From Streptomyces sp. ISL-100 (GTDB lineage: Bacteria > Actinomycetota > Actinomycetes > Streptomycetales > Streptomycetaceae): a stretch of 64,000 bases of DNA. The notes beneath the pieces were generated by a model. The model saw nothing but the letters and a program-made list of their open reading frames with translations, was not told the DNA's origin and searched no databases. The stretch covers positions 1-64,000 of the forward strand of contig NZ_JAGGOK010000065.1 in assembly GCF_018614615.1 (NCBI RefSeq), given 5' to 3'. The position numbers were made by a program, and so were the translations under genes. Every line of letters begins with the position of its first letter. The first letter of the stretch is position 1. Below are positions 8,466 through 17,385 of the stretch, piece by piece.

Positions 8466-8507
8466 CGGGATCGACGGTACCCCAGCGCTTCGGGGTAGCG
8501 TCTGGGC

Positions 8508-8810
8508 ATGAACCACGAGGTCGAGTACGCAGGGGACGCCGAGTACGCCGGGGCTGCCCCTGCCGCAGCCCCGGCCGTTGCTGTGTACGGTCCGGCCGCA
8601 CCGGCGTCTCTCGGAGTCGAGCGCACCCCCACCGGGCACGCCGATGTCGACGTACTGCTCGAACGCCTGGGCGACGCCGACCACCTCGCGGCGGACGGGC
8701 ACATCGAGGTGTACGAGGATGTACACCGAGGGCTGCGTGAGGCGCTGACCGCGCTGGACGCACGACCGGGACCCCCGGCGCCCCTTTCCTCGTACGACAT
8801 CAGGAGCTGA
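8508..8810 (+). CDS. Small conserved protein upstream of tlyA
   Basis: A 100-residue protein with a low-complexity Ala/Pro N-terminus and a more ordered C-terminal half (TGHADVDVLLERLGDADHLAADGHIEVYEDVHRGLREAL) that should form two helices. I do not know a function. It starts at ATG 8508 and ends seven bases before the GTG of tlyA, so it is probably the first gene of a tlyA-nadK operon, an arrangement seen in streptomycetes. It lies 42 bases from the divergent SCP2-like gene. Confidence 0.8.
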   Translation: MNHEVEYAGDAEYAGAAPAAAPAVAVYGPAAPASLGVERTPTGHADVDVLLERLGDADHLAADGHIEVYEDVHRGLREALTALDARPGPPAPLSSYDIRS

Positions 8811-8817
8811 ACCGAAC

Positions 8818-9633
8818 GTGGCAGGAGTCGCGCGCCGCCGCCTCGACGCCGAGCTGGTCCGCCGGAAACTCGCACGCTCACGGGAGCACGCGAGCCAGCT
8901 GATCGCCGCAGGGCGGGTGAAGGTGGGCGGCGCCGTCGCGACCAAGGCCGCCACACAGGTCGAGACCAGCGCCGCCGTCGTCGTGCTCAAGGACGACAAC
9001 GACCCCGACTACGTCTCGCGGGGCGGGCACAAGCTGGCCGGCGCGCTGGAGGCGTTCGTACCGCAGGGGCTGAAGGTCGAGGGGCGGCGGGCGCTGGACG
9101 CCGGGGCTTCGACCGGTGGATTCACCGATGTGCTGCTGCGGGCGGGGGCCCGCGAGGTCGTCGCCGTCGATGTGGGGTACGGCCAGCTCGCGTGGTCGCT
9201 GCAGTCCGATGAACGCGTGACCGTCAAGGACCGTACCAACGTGCGGGAAATGACACTCGAGACGATTGACGGGGAGGCGGTCGACTTGATCGTCGGTGAC
9301 CTGTCTTTCATTCCGCTGGGGCTGGTGCTGCCGGCGCTGGTGCGGTGTGCCGCGCCCGACGCCGATCTCGTGATGATGGTGAAGCCGCAGTTCGAGGTCG
9401 GCAAGGACCGACTGGGCAGTGGGGGTGTCGTGCGCAGCCCCGAGCTCAGGGCCGAAACGGTTCGGGCTGTGGCGCGGCAGGCGTGGGGGCTCGGACTGGG
9501 CGTACGGGGCGTCACCGCCAGTCCGCTGCCCGGGCCTTCGGGGAATGTCGAGTACTTTCTGTGGCTCCGGGCCGGAGCTCCCGAGCTCGACCCGGCGGAT
9601 GTTGACCGTGCAGTGGCGGAGGGGCCGAGTTGA
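8818..9633 (+). CDS. tlyA: TlyA family rRNA 2'-O-methyltransferase
   Basis: A 271-residue protein: an S4 RNA-binding domain at residues 1-60 (RLDAELVRRKLARSREHA), the SRGGHKLAGAL linker, then an FtsJ-like methyltransferase fold with the SAM site LDAGASTGGFTDVLL (near 95-110), VGDLSFIPL and the catalytic-Lys segment VKPQFEVG. TlyA methylates ribose 2'-hydroxyls in 16S and 23S rRNA and confers sensitivity to capreomycin-type antibiotics in mycobacteria. GTG 8818 has AGGAG 12 bases upstream. It overlaps nadK by four bases (TTGA). Confidence 0.93.
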   Translation: MAGVARRRLDAELVRRKLARSREHASQLIAAGRVKVGGAVATKAATQVETSAAVVVLKDDNDPDYVSRGGHKLAGALEAFVPQGLKVEGRRALDAGASTGGFTDVLLRAGAREVVAVDVGYGQLAWSLQSDERVTVKDRTNVREMTLETIDGEAVDLIVGDLSFIPLGLVLPALVRCAAPDADLVMMVKPQFEVGKDRLGSGGVVRSPELRAETVRAVARQAWGLGLGVRGVTASPLPGPSGNVEYFLWLRAGAPELDPADVDRAVAEGPS

Positions 9634-10583
9634 CAACGACGACAGCGACGACCGAGACGACGACAGACAGATCTGCTGAGTCTCCTGGGGGAGCACGCAC
9701 CGTTTTCCTGCTCGCGCACACCGGACGCCCCGCGGCGATCCGCAGCGCGGAACTGGTCGTACAAGGGCTGCTGCGCAACGGCATCGGTGTGCGCGTGCTG
9801 GCGGCCGAGGCGGCTGATCTGCCGCTGCCGCCGTCCGTCGAGACGGTGGCGGAAGCCTCGCCCGCCGTACTCGACGGCTGTGAGCTGCTGATCGTCCTCG
9901 GGGGCGACGGGACGCTTCTGCGCGGCGCCGAGTTCGCGCGCGCCTCCGGGGTGCCGATGCTCGGCGTCAACCTCGGCCGCGTCGGCTTCCTCGCGGAGGC
10001 CGAGCGGGACGATCTCGACAAGGTCGTCGACCGGGTCGTCACGCGTGCGTACGAGGTCGAGGAGCGTATGACCCTCGACGTCCTCGTGCGCAACAACGGT
10101 GATGTCATGTACGCGGACTGGGCGCTCAACGAGGCCGCCGTGCAGAAGGTTTCGCCCGAGCGGATGCTTGAGGTGGTCCTTGAGATCGACGGGCGACCGG
10201 TGACCGGGTTCGGCTGCGACGGCATCGTCTGCGCCACCCCGACCGGCTCCACGGCGTACGCCTTCTCGGCGGGCGGGCCTGTGGTCTGGCCCGAGGTGGA
10301 AGCGCTGCTGATGGTGCCGATCAGTGCGCACGCGCTGTTCGCCAAGCCGCTGGTTACGTCGCCGAGTTCGGTGCTGGCGGTGGAGGTGCAGCAGCACACG
10401 CCGCACGGCGTGCTGTGGTGCGACGGCCGCAGGACGGTCGAACTGCCCGCCGGTGCGCGCGTGGAGGTGCGGCGGGGCGCCGTGCCGGTGCGGCTGGCGC
10501 GGTTGCACCATGCGTCGTTCACCGACCGGCTCGTCGCGAAGTTCGCCCTTCCGGTGTCGGGGTGGCGCGGGGCGCCGCACTGA
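9630..10583 (+). CDS. nadK: NAD kinase
   Basis: A 317-residue NAD kinase, which makes NADP+ from NAD+ and ATP (or polyphosphate in many bacteria). The catalytic GGDGTLLR motif lies at residues about 91-98, the NE motif is in DWALNEAAVQK, and the C-terminal half has the CDGIVCATPTGSTAYAFSAGG block typical of the family. The chosen TTG 9630 overlaps the tlyA stop as TTGA; the first 22 residues are Thr-rich and unlike the conserved core, which begins ARTVFLLAHTGRPAAIRSAE, but no better start is present. It is translationally coupled to tlyA. Confidence 0.93.
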   Translation: MTTTTATTETTTDRSAESPGGARTVFLLAHTGRPAAIRSAELVVQGLLRNGIGVRVLAAEAADLPLPPSVETVAEASPAVLDGCELLIVLGGDGTLLRGAEFARASGVPMLGVNLGRVGFLAEAERDDLDKVVDRVVTRAYEVEERMTLDVLVRNNGDVMYADWALNEAAVQKVSPERMLEVVLEIDGRPVTGFGCDGIVCATPTGSTAYAFSAGGPVVWPEVEALLMVPISAHALFAKPLVTSPSSVLAVEVQQHTPHGVLWCDGRRTVELPAGARVEVRRGAVPVRLARLHHASFTDRLVAKFALPVSGWRGAPH

Positions 10584-10798
10584 GTGCGAGGCGTCGGCCG
10601 GTCGCCGGGGGCGGCTTCCTTCCTCGCCGCCCTCCTTCCTCGCCTCCCTCTTTGCTGCCGGCCCCGCTCGGCCTCTGCGGGATTGCGGGGCGGTGGCCGG
10701 CCGTGCAGGGCTGATCCTGCCCGTTCCGAGCTCATGAATTCGTGGTGAGGGGCGGGGGCCGTCGAAATAGGGGGCCGGAACCTCGTAAGGTCGTGTCC

Positions 10799-12529
10799 GT
10801 GTTGGAGGAGATGCGGATACGGTCGCTGGGCGTCATTGATGACGCCGTCGTCGAGCTGTCACCCGGGTTTACGGCGGTGACGGGTGAGACCGGCGCGGGC
10901 AAGACCATGGTCGTCACCAGCCTCGGGCTGTTGCTCGGCGGGCGCGCCGACCCTGCCCTCGTGCGGATCGGGGCCAAGGCCGCGGTCGTCGAGGGGCGGA
11001 TCACCATGCCTGCCGACGCGCCCGCGGCCGTACGGGCCCAGGAGGCGGGGGCGGAACTCGACGACGGGGCGCTGCTCGTCAGCAGGACCATCTCGGCCGA
11101 GGGGCGTTCGCGAGCCCATGTGGGCGGGCGGTCGGTACCGGTGGGGCTCCTCGCGGAGCTGGCCGACGACCTCGTCGCCGTACACGGGCAGACCGATCAG
11201 CAGGGCTTGCTGCGGCCGGCCCGGCAGCGGCAGGCCCTCGACCGGTACGCGGGAGACGCCGTCGCCGTACCCCACGCGAAGTACGCGGCCGCGTACCGGC
11301 GGCTGCGGTCGGTGGTGGTGGAGCTGGACGAGCTGACGACGCGGGCGCGTGAGCGTGCGCAGGAGGCGGATCTGCTGCGCTTCGGGCTCGACGAGATCGC
11401 GGCGGTCGAACCGCGGGCCGGTGAGGACGTCGAGCTTGCGGCGGAGGCGGAGCGGCTGGGGCATGCGGAGGCGCTGGCGTCGGCCGCTTCTGTCGCGCAT
11501 GCGGCTCTTGCGGGGAATCCGGAGGATCCGGAGAGTCTCGATGCGACGACTCTGGTCGCCGGGGCGCACCGGGCGCTGGATGCGGTGCGGGCTCATGATC
11601 CGGCGCTTGCTGTGCTTGCTGAGCGGATCGGTGAGATCGGGATCCTGTTGGGGGATGTGGCCGGGGAGCTCGCCGGGTACGCCGACAATCTCGACGCCGA
11701 TCCGCTGCGGCTGGCCGTGGTGGAGGAGCGGCGGGCGGCGCTCACTCAGCTCACGCGCAAGTACGGCGAGGACGTCGGGGCGGTGCTCGCCTGGTCTCAG
11801 GACGGTGTCGCGCGGCTTACCGAGCTGGAGGGTGACGATGACCGGATCGGTGAGCTGACCGCCGAGAGGGATGCGTTGCGGGATGAACTGGCGGGGCTGG
11901 CGCAGGCGTTGACCGATGCGCGTACGGAGGTGGCGGAAAGGTTTGCCGACGCCGTTACTGGTGAATTGGCGTCGCTCGCCATGCCGCATGCGCGGGTGTC
12001 GATTGCTGTGCGGCAGACCGAGGACCCTGATGGCGTTGAGGTCGGTGGGCGGCTGGTGGCTTATGGGGCGTCCGGGGTTGATGAGGTCGAGCTGCTGCTC
12101 GCGCCGCATCCCGGGGCTCAGGCGCGGCCGATCGCCAAGGGGGCTTCGGGAGGTGAGCTCTCCCGGGTGATGCTGGCGGTTGAGGTTGTCTTCGCCGGGT
12201 CCGATCCGGTGCCGACGTATTTGTTCGACGAGGTAGACGCGGGCGTGGGCGGCAAGGCAGCGGTCGAGGTCGGGCGGCGGCTGGCGAAGCTGGCGAAGTC
12301 GGCGCAGGTCGTGGTGGTCACGCACTTGCCGCAGGTCGCGGCGTTCGCTGACCGGCAGTTGCTGGTGGAGAAGACGGTGGATGGTGCGGTGACCAGGAGC
12401 GGGGTCACTGTGCTGGAGGGCGAGGACCGGGTGCGGGAGCTTTCGCGGATGCTGGCGGGGCAGGAGGACTCGGAGACTGCTCGGGCGCATGCGGAGGAGT
12501 TGTTGGCGGCTGCGCGGAGCGATGCGTAG
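10799..12529 (+). CDS. recN: DNA repair protein RecN
   Basis: A 576-residue SMC-like ATPase used in double-strand-break repair. Walker A GETGAGKTMV is at residues about 29-38, the central region has long heptad-like helices (coiled coil, roughly 150-370), and the C-terminal lobe carries the signature GASGGELSRVMLAVEV and Walker B PTYLFDEVDAGVGG. The frame is open from GTG 10742, but that stretch is not conserved-looking; GTG 10799 (MLEEMRIRSLGVID) or ATG 10811 (MRIRSLGVID) is the likely start. The tlyA-nadK-recN order is standard in actinobacteria, with 215 bases between nadK and recN. Confidence 0.93.
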   Translation: MLEEMRIRSLGVIDDAVVELSPGFTAVTGETGAGKTMVVTSLGLLLGGRADPALVRIGAKAAVVEGRITMPADAPAAVRAQEAGAELDDGALLVSRTISAEGRSRAHVGGRSVPVGLLAELADDLVAVHGQTDQQGLLRPARQRQALDRYAGDAVAVPHAKYAAAYRRLRSVVVELDELTTRARERAQEADLLRFGLDEIAAVEPRAGEDVELAAEAERLGHAEALASAASVAHAALAGNPEDPESLDATTLVAGAHRALDAVRAHDPALAVLAERIGEIGILLGDVAGELAGYADNLDADPLRLAVVEERRAALTQLTRKYGEDVGAVLAWSQDGVARLTELEGDDDRIGELTAERDALRDELAGLAQALTDARTEVAERFADAVTGELASLAMPHARVSIAVRQTEDPDGVEVGGRLVAYGASGVDEVELLLAPHPGAQARPIAKGASGGELSRVMLAVEVVFAGSDPVPTYLFDEVDAGVGGKAAVEVGRRLAKLAKSAQVVVVTHLPQVAAFADRQLLVEKTVDGAVTRSGVTVLEGEDRVRELSRMLAGQEDSETARAHAEELLAAARSDA

Positions 12530-12889
12530 TGCGTGTGCGTGAGGTTGTGGTTGCGGTTGTGGCTCGTGCGGGTGCGTGCCGCTCCGGGGGCGGCGTTCGG
12601 AACTGCATGATTTAGGGCGCGGCGGGGGCTGTTGAAGTGACCGGCGTCTTGCCCACAAATCACGCTTTACGTTCCGAACACCACCCCCTGCGCGGACCGC
12701 AACCTCCCGTCGGTGGTCGCTTCCGCCGCTGTTCGTGTAGGGGGACCGCTGATCACCCTTGCGGGTGATGGCGGTGAGGTGCCACCACGGGGTCGACCCT
12801 TTCGTGGTGCCGGAACGCGCGTGCGGGCTGGCATTCTGGGCGACGCACTATGTCCGCCGTTCGACGCCGACTCAGGAGCTCCGACCGAC
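12530..12889. other. Intergenic region recN - glycosyltransferase
   Basis: These 360 bases show no convincing gene. The frame of the downstream glycosyltransferase is open here, but its translation (from 12713) lacks conserved character. Two short inverted repeats can be seen: ATCACCC-TTGC-GGGTGAT at 12751-12768 and a weaker one around 12781-12813 with CACCAC/GTGGTG arms. Either could be a regulatory stem-loop; neither has a T-tract. Confidence 0.5.
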
Positions 12890-13993
12890 GTGAGCAGCAC
12901 CCCGGTCCCGCCGTACGGCCAGTCGCCGCTGAGCGTCGTCCAAGTCCTCGGCGGCGGCAGCGCGGGCAGCAGCGCGCACGTCAGGTCGCTGGCCGCGGGG
13001 CTTGTCGCGCGGGGCCTTCGGGTGAGCGTCTGTGCCCCTGCGGGGCTTGAGGCGGCGTACGACTTCGGTGGCTCCGGGGCACGGTTTGTTTCCGTACCAC
13101 GGCGCAGTGATCCTGCGGCTGTGGCGGCGTTGCGGGCAGCTTGTGCGGACGCGGATCTCGTGCACGCCCACGGGCTGCACGCCGCTGTGCGCAGCGCGCT
13201 GGCGCTCAGGGGGCGTCGGATTCCGCTTGTGGTCACCTGGCACACCCGGGCGGACACCGAGGGCCCGCGAGGTCATCTCGTACGGCTGATGGAGCGGAGG
13301 GCGGCCAGGGCGGCCGCCGTGGTGCTGGGGACGTCGTCCGATCTGGTCGACCGGGCCCGTACCAGGGGTGCGCGTGACGCGCGGCTCGCGCCGGTGACCG
13401 TGCCCGCGCCGCGTCCGCCCGTGAACGTACCCGAGAGCAAGGCGCGTGCCGATCTCGGTGCGGTGGACCGGCCGTTGATCATGGCGGTCGGGAGTCTTGT
13501 ACGGAGCCGGGGATACGGGGCCCTGCTGGACGCGGCCCGGACCTGGCGCGAGCTGGTTCCCACGCCGCTGCTGGTTGTCGCGGGCGAAGGGCGTGAGCGG
13601 GGCGCCCTTCAGCGGCGTATCGAGGCCGAGTCGCTGCCTGTCAGGCTCATTGGCCGGCGTGAGGACATTGGGGAGCTTCTCGCCGTCGCCGATGTCGCGG
13701 TGCTCGCCAGCCGGTGGGAGGGGCGCTCTGTGCTGGCTCAGGAGGCGCTGCGGGTTGGCGTTCCGCTTGTGGCCACGGCGGTCGGCGGGGTGCCGGAGCT
13801 GGTGGGTGACGCCGCTGAGCTGGTTCCGTACGGCGACAGTGAGGCGCTCGGGGCCGCCGTCCTGCGGCTGCTGGGCGACCCGGCGCGGCGGCTCTGGCTG
13901 GCGGAAGCGGGCAAGGCGCAGGCCGCGACGTGGCCGACCGAGGACGAGACGGTGGCGCAGGTGCTCAGCGTGTACGACGAGTTGACCGGTTAA
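12890..13993 (+). CDS. GT4-family glycosyltransferase
   Basis: A 367-residue GT-B glycosyltransferase. The N-terminal half has the LGGGSAGSSAHVRSLAAGL glycine-rich start typical of GT4 enzymes. The C-terminal nucleotide-sugar domain includes MAVGSLVRSRGYGALLDA, LIGRREDIGELLAVADVAVL and the E-x7-E element in WEGRSVLAQEALRVGVPLV. The sugar and acceptor are unknown. I chose GTG 12890, which follows CAGGAG at 13 bases and precedes the conserved core; an upstream GTG at 12713 would add 59 unconserved-looking residues. It ends five bases from the stop of the convergent PucR gene. Confidence 0.85.
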   Translation: MSSTPVPPYGQSPLSVVQVLGGGSAGSSAHVRSLAAGLVARGLRVSVCAPAGLEAAYDFGGSGARFVSVPRRSDPAAVAALRAACADADLVHAHGLHAAVRSALALRGRRIPLVVTWHTRADTEGPRGHLVRLMERRAARAAAVVLGTSSDLVDRARTRGARDARLAPVTVPAPRPPVNVPESKARADLGAVDRPLIMAVGSLVRSRGYGALLDAARTWRELVPTPLLVVAGEGRERGALQRRIEAESLPVRLIGRREDIGELLAVADVAVLASRWEGRSVLAQEALRVGVPLVATAVGGVPELVGDAAELVPYGDSEALGAAVLRLLGDPARRLWLAEAGKAQAATWPTEDETVAQVLSVYDELTG

Positions 13994-13998
13994 CCCTC

Positions 13999-15627
13999 CT
14001 AAGTGGTGTGGCGGCGGGCTCGCAGGGCGAGGCTCAGGGCCAGGACCGTCTGGGGGTCGTCGAGGTCCGTGCCGAGGAGTTCGGAGATGCGCGCCAGGCG
14101 GTTGTAGAGGGTCTGGCGGTTCAGGTGCAGCTCGCGGGCTGTTTCCGCTTTGCGGCCCGCGTGAGCCAGATATGTCTGAAGGGTGGGCAGGAGCGGCGGG
14201 CGGGACGTGCGGTCGTGGTCGCGGAGGGGGCCGATCGCCCGGTCGACGAAGGCCGCCAGGTCCGGGTGCTCGCGCAAACGCCACAGAAGCAGGTCGATGT
14301 CGAGGCGGCGGGCGTCGTACCAGGGGCGGTCGGACAGGCCCTGAGCCGCTGTGGCTGTTTCCGCGGCGTGGCGCAGGCCTGCCGATGCCGCTGTCCAGCT
14401 GCCGGCTACGCCCACGACTACTACGGGAGGATGGGCGCCCGCGCGTTCCAGGCCGGCCCGTTCCACCCCGGCGCGCAGGGCGGCTGCCACGCGGTCCGCG
14501 ACCGCCGTACGTTCTGATTCGGAGCGCAGGCCCAGGAGGAGGGGTACGCGGCCTTCCACGGGGCGTACGCCGAGAAGGACCGGCACGCCGACCGCCGAGA
14601 GTTCCTCCAGGACGGCCCGCGCCAGCACCGCCCAGTTGCCCGCCGGCGCCAGCTCGGCCGCGAGCCGCATGACGACGGGGAGCAGCGGGCCCTCGCCCGG
14701 CTTGAAGCCGAGGACTCTGGCCTGCGCGGGGGCGTCCTCGGCCGCGATGCGGCCCTCGGCGAGGTCGGTGAGGAAGTCGCCGCGGCCGCGCGCCGCAAGC
14801 TCTTCCTCCTGGCGGGCCTGCATCAGGACCACCGCGAGGATTCCGGCCGCCCGCTCGGCCGCGATCCGGTGGACGGGCAGGAGTGGTGACGAGACCGCGA
14901 GCAGGGCGATCCTGGCCCGTACCGCGCCCGCGCCGTGGCCGCCGCCCGGTACGTCCACGATCACGCCGTTCGCGGGCGGCCCCTCCTCGCGGGCCTCGCG
15001 CTGGCCGCGCAGGCCCTCCCACACCTGGAGGGGATCGGCGCAGGCCTCGCCCGACTCGGGTGCGGCCGCGTAGAGGAGCTGTCCGTCCGCCGTCTCCAGG
15101 AAGACCGGGTTGGCGGTGAAGTCCGCGAGGATGCCGAGGACCTGGGGAATCCCGCCGCCGCCGAGCAGCGCCTCCGTACAGCGCCGGTGGACCTCCTCGG
15201 CGCGCCGCAGGAGTGTGTAGTGGCCGTTGACGATCTCGGTGTGGACCTCTTCGGTCACCGATACGAACGGCACCTCGCGGTGCAGCTGGACGAGCGGCAG
15301 CCCGGCCGCCCGCGCGGTCTCCACGATCGTCGAAGGGAGGCGGCTGAAGCGCGGGCCGAGTTCGACGACCAGGGCGGCGATCCCCCGGTCCGCGAGGCGG
15401 CGTACGAAAGCACGCTGTTCGGCGGGGCGCGTACCGAGGCCGAGGCCGGTCGTCAGGAGCAGTTCGCCGCCCTTGAGCAGCGAGGCGATGTTGGGCACCT
15501 CGCCCGCGTGCACCCAGCGGACCGTGCGGTTCAGCCGGTCCGCGCAGGCGACGACCTCGGGAAGTCCGCTGCGGAGCCCCGGCAGCTCCAGTGCCCGCTG
15601 CACGGTGATACCGCCTTGCGTTTCCAC
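13999..15627 (-). CDS. PucR family transcriptional regulator
   Basis: A 542-residue regulator with an N-terminal PucR domain (residues about 8-130: LLKGGELLLTTGLGLG and IAALVVELG), a degenerate GGDEF-like middle region and a C-terminal helix-turn-helix (residues about 485-540: RELHLNRQTLYNRLARISELLG). PucR-type regulators control purine, amine and proline catabolism. GTG 15627 is preceded by GAGG at about 8 bases. It is divergent from the amino-acid permease gene, with 235 bases between, and probably controls it and the following amine oxidase; that link is inference from position. Confidence 0.88.
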   Translation of the reverse strand: METQGGITVQRALELPGLRSGLPEVVACADRLNRTVRWVHAGEVPNIASLLKGGELLLTTGLGLGTRPAEQRAFVRRLADRGIAALVVELGPRFSRLPSTIVETARAAGLPLVQLHREVPFVSVTEEVHTEIVNGHYTLLRRAEEVHRRCTEALLGGGGIPQVLGILADFTANPVFLETADGQLLYAAAPESGEACADPLQVWEGLRGQREAREEGPPANGVIVDVPGGGHGAGAVRARIALLAVSSPLLPVHRIAAERAAGILAVVLMQARQEEELAARGRGDFLTDLAEGRIAAEDAPAQARVLGFKPGEGPLLPVVMRLAAELAPAGNWAVLARAVLEELSAVGVPVLLGVRPVEGRVPLLLGLRSESERTAVADRVAAALRAGVERAGLERAGAHPPVVVVGVAGSWTAASAGLRHAAETATAAQGLSDRPWYDARRLDIDLLLWRLREHPDLAAFVDRAIGPLRDHDRTSRPPLLPTLQTYLAHAGRKAETARELHLNRQTLYNRLARISELLGTDLDDPQTVLALSLALRARRHTT

Positions 15628-15862
15628 TGCGATGTACCTCGTGACGTCGATCCCGCTGTGCCCCAGGAAGGCACCGCATCCGGTGGACGCTACCCGGGTG
15701 TCTGTTCCAGGAACATCACCCTGCGGTTACGAGACACATCGCGTGGTCCCGTGGGCCGACAACTCGTCGCCCCCGGACAGCTTTTGAGTGACCGCGTGTC
15801 GATTGTGGTCTGCGTCACTCCGGCCAAGACTGTCGCCCCCGTACATAGAGAGAGGGCGCGGC
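15628..15862. promoter_or_regulatory. Divergent promoter region pucR-like / APC permease
   Basis: The 235 bases between two divergent starts must hold both promoters and, if the PucR protein is a local regulator, its operator. I did not find a convincing palindrome or clear -10/-35 elements by eye. A good ribosome binding site (AGAGAGGG) precedes the permease ATG. Confidence 0.5.
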
Positions 15863-17374
15863 ATGTCTGACAAACCCGCACGTGAAGTCCAGCGGCTCAA
15901 GGCGAATTCCGTCGGACTGGTCGGTGTGGTCTTCATGGCGGTCGCCACCGCGGCGCCAATCACCGCGATGACCGGAAATCTCCCCATCGCCGTGGGCTTC
16001 GGCAATGGGACGGGTGCTCCCGCCGGTTATCTCTTCGCCACGCTCGTCCTGACCGTCTTCTCGGTCGGATACGTCGCCATGGCGAAGCGCATCACCGCCG
16101 CCGGCGCCTTCTACGGCTACATCTCGCACGGCCTGGGCCGCATCGCGGGCATGGCGTCCGGGATGCTGGCCGTTCTCGCGTACATCGTCTTCGAGGCCTC
16201 GATCGTCGGTATCTTCGCCTACTTCGGCCAGACGACCGTCGCCGACCAGCTCGGTGTCGACATTCCGTGGATCGTGTACGCCGCCGGGATGCTCGCCGTG
16301 ACCGGTGTCCTCGCGTACTTCGACATCAACATCACCGCCAAGGCCCTCGGCATCATGCTCGTCGCCGAGATCGCCGTCCTCTTCGCCGTCGCCACGGCCG
16401 TGCTGCTCGCCGGCGGCGGTCCGGACGGCATCCCTGTGGAGCCCATCAACCCCGTGAACGCCTTCACGGGCACGTCGGCGGGGCTCGGTCTCTTCTTCGC
16501 CTTCTGGTCGTGGGTCGGCTTCGAGTCGACGGCGATGTACGGCGAGGAGTCCCGCGACCCGAAGCGCGTCATCCCGCGCGCGACCCTGATCTCGGTGGTC
16601 GGGGTGGGGCTCTTCTACATCTACGTCTCCTGGATGACGATCGCGGGCAACGGCCTCGAAGGGTCGGTCAAGGTCTCGTCGTCGGCCTCCCCGCTCGATC
16701 TCTTCTTCGATCCGACGGAGGCCTTCATCGGGGCGTGGGCCGTCGACGCCTTCCAGTGGCTGCTGCTCACCGGTTCGTTCGCCTGCGGCATGGCGTTCCA
16801 CCAGTGCGCGTCGCGTTATCTGTACGCGATCGGCCGCGAAGGCTTCCTGCACCCGGCTCTTGGGCGTACGCACCGTTCGCACGGGTCGCCGTACATCGCG
16901 TCGTACGTCCAGTCCGGCATCGCCACCCTGCTGGTGGCCGCGTTCTGGCTCGCCGGTGAGGACCCGTACATCCACCTGTACACGCTGCTCGCGATCCTCG
17001 GCACGATGGCGATCCTCATCGTCCAGACGCTCTGTTCGTTCGCGGTGATCGGCTACTTCCGCAAGAACCACCCGGAGGACCGGCACTGGTTCAAGACCTT
17101 CACCGCCCCGCTGCTCGGCGGCATCGGCATGATCGCCGTCGTCGTACTGCTCGTGATCAACATGGAGACCGCGGCCGGACTCGCCGCCGACTCCCTCTTC
17201 TTCAAGCTGATCCCGTGGATCGTCGGCCTGGTCTTCTTCGGCGGCCTCGGACTCGGTCTCTATCTCAAGGCCAAGCAGCCCGACCGTTACGCGATCATCG
17301 GCCGGATCGTCCTCGAGGACGCGGCCGAGCGCACCGACGACAGCGAAACCAGCCAGCCAGCCGCGACCGTCTGA
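15863..17374 (+). CDS. APC family amino acid/amine permease
   Basis: A 503-residue secondary transporter with about 12 predicted membrane helices. The family-typical first helix reads GLVGVVFMAVATAAPITAM near residues 20-40, and later blocks include SWVGFESTAMYGEESRDPKR, an APC hallmark with the FE-T--YGEE-kdp pattern. APC permeases of this type import amino acids or polyamines by proton symport. ATG 15863 has AGAGAGGG upstream; the frame extends to 15788 but that part is promoter. It is followed 11 bases later by an amine oxidase gene, suggesting uptake and oxidation of one amine substrate. Confidence 0.9.
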   Translation: MSDKPAREVQRLKANSVGLVGVVFMAVATAAPITAMTGNLPIAVGFGNGTGAPAGYLFATLVLTVFSVGYVAMAKRITAAGAFYGYISHGLGRIAGMASGMLAVLAYIVFEASIVGIFAYFGQTTVADQLGVDIPWIVYAAGMLAVTGVLAYFDINITAKALGIMLVAEIAVLFAVATAVLLAGGGPDGIPVEPINPVNAFTGTSAGLGLFFAFWSWVGFESTAMYGEESRDPKRVIPRATLISVVGVGLFYIYVSWMTIAGNGLEGSVKVSSSASPLDLFFDPTEAFIGAWAVDAFQWLLLTGSFACGMAFHQCASRYLYAIGREGFLHPALGRTHRSHGSPYIASYVQSGIATLLVAAFWLAGEDPYIHLYTLLAILGTMAILIVQTLCSFAVIGYFRKNHPEDRHWFKTFTAPLLGGIGMIAVVVLLVINMETAAGLAADSLFFKLIPWIVGLVFFGGLGLGLYLKAKQPDRYAIIGRIVLEDAAERTDDSETSQPAATV

Positions 17375-17385
17375 GGAGCTCTCCC

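Noticed and set aside
12872-15679. Long minus-strand frame of 935 codons over the glycosyltransferase and PucR genes
   Set aside because: Arg/Pro/Gly-rich shadow typical of high-GC DNA; the PucR protein is in a different frame with clear domains.
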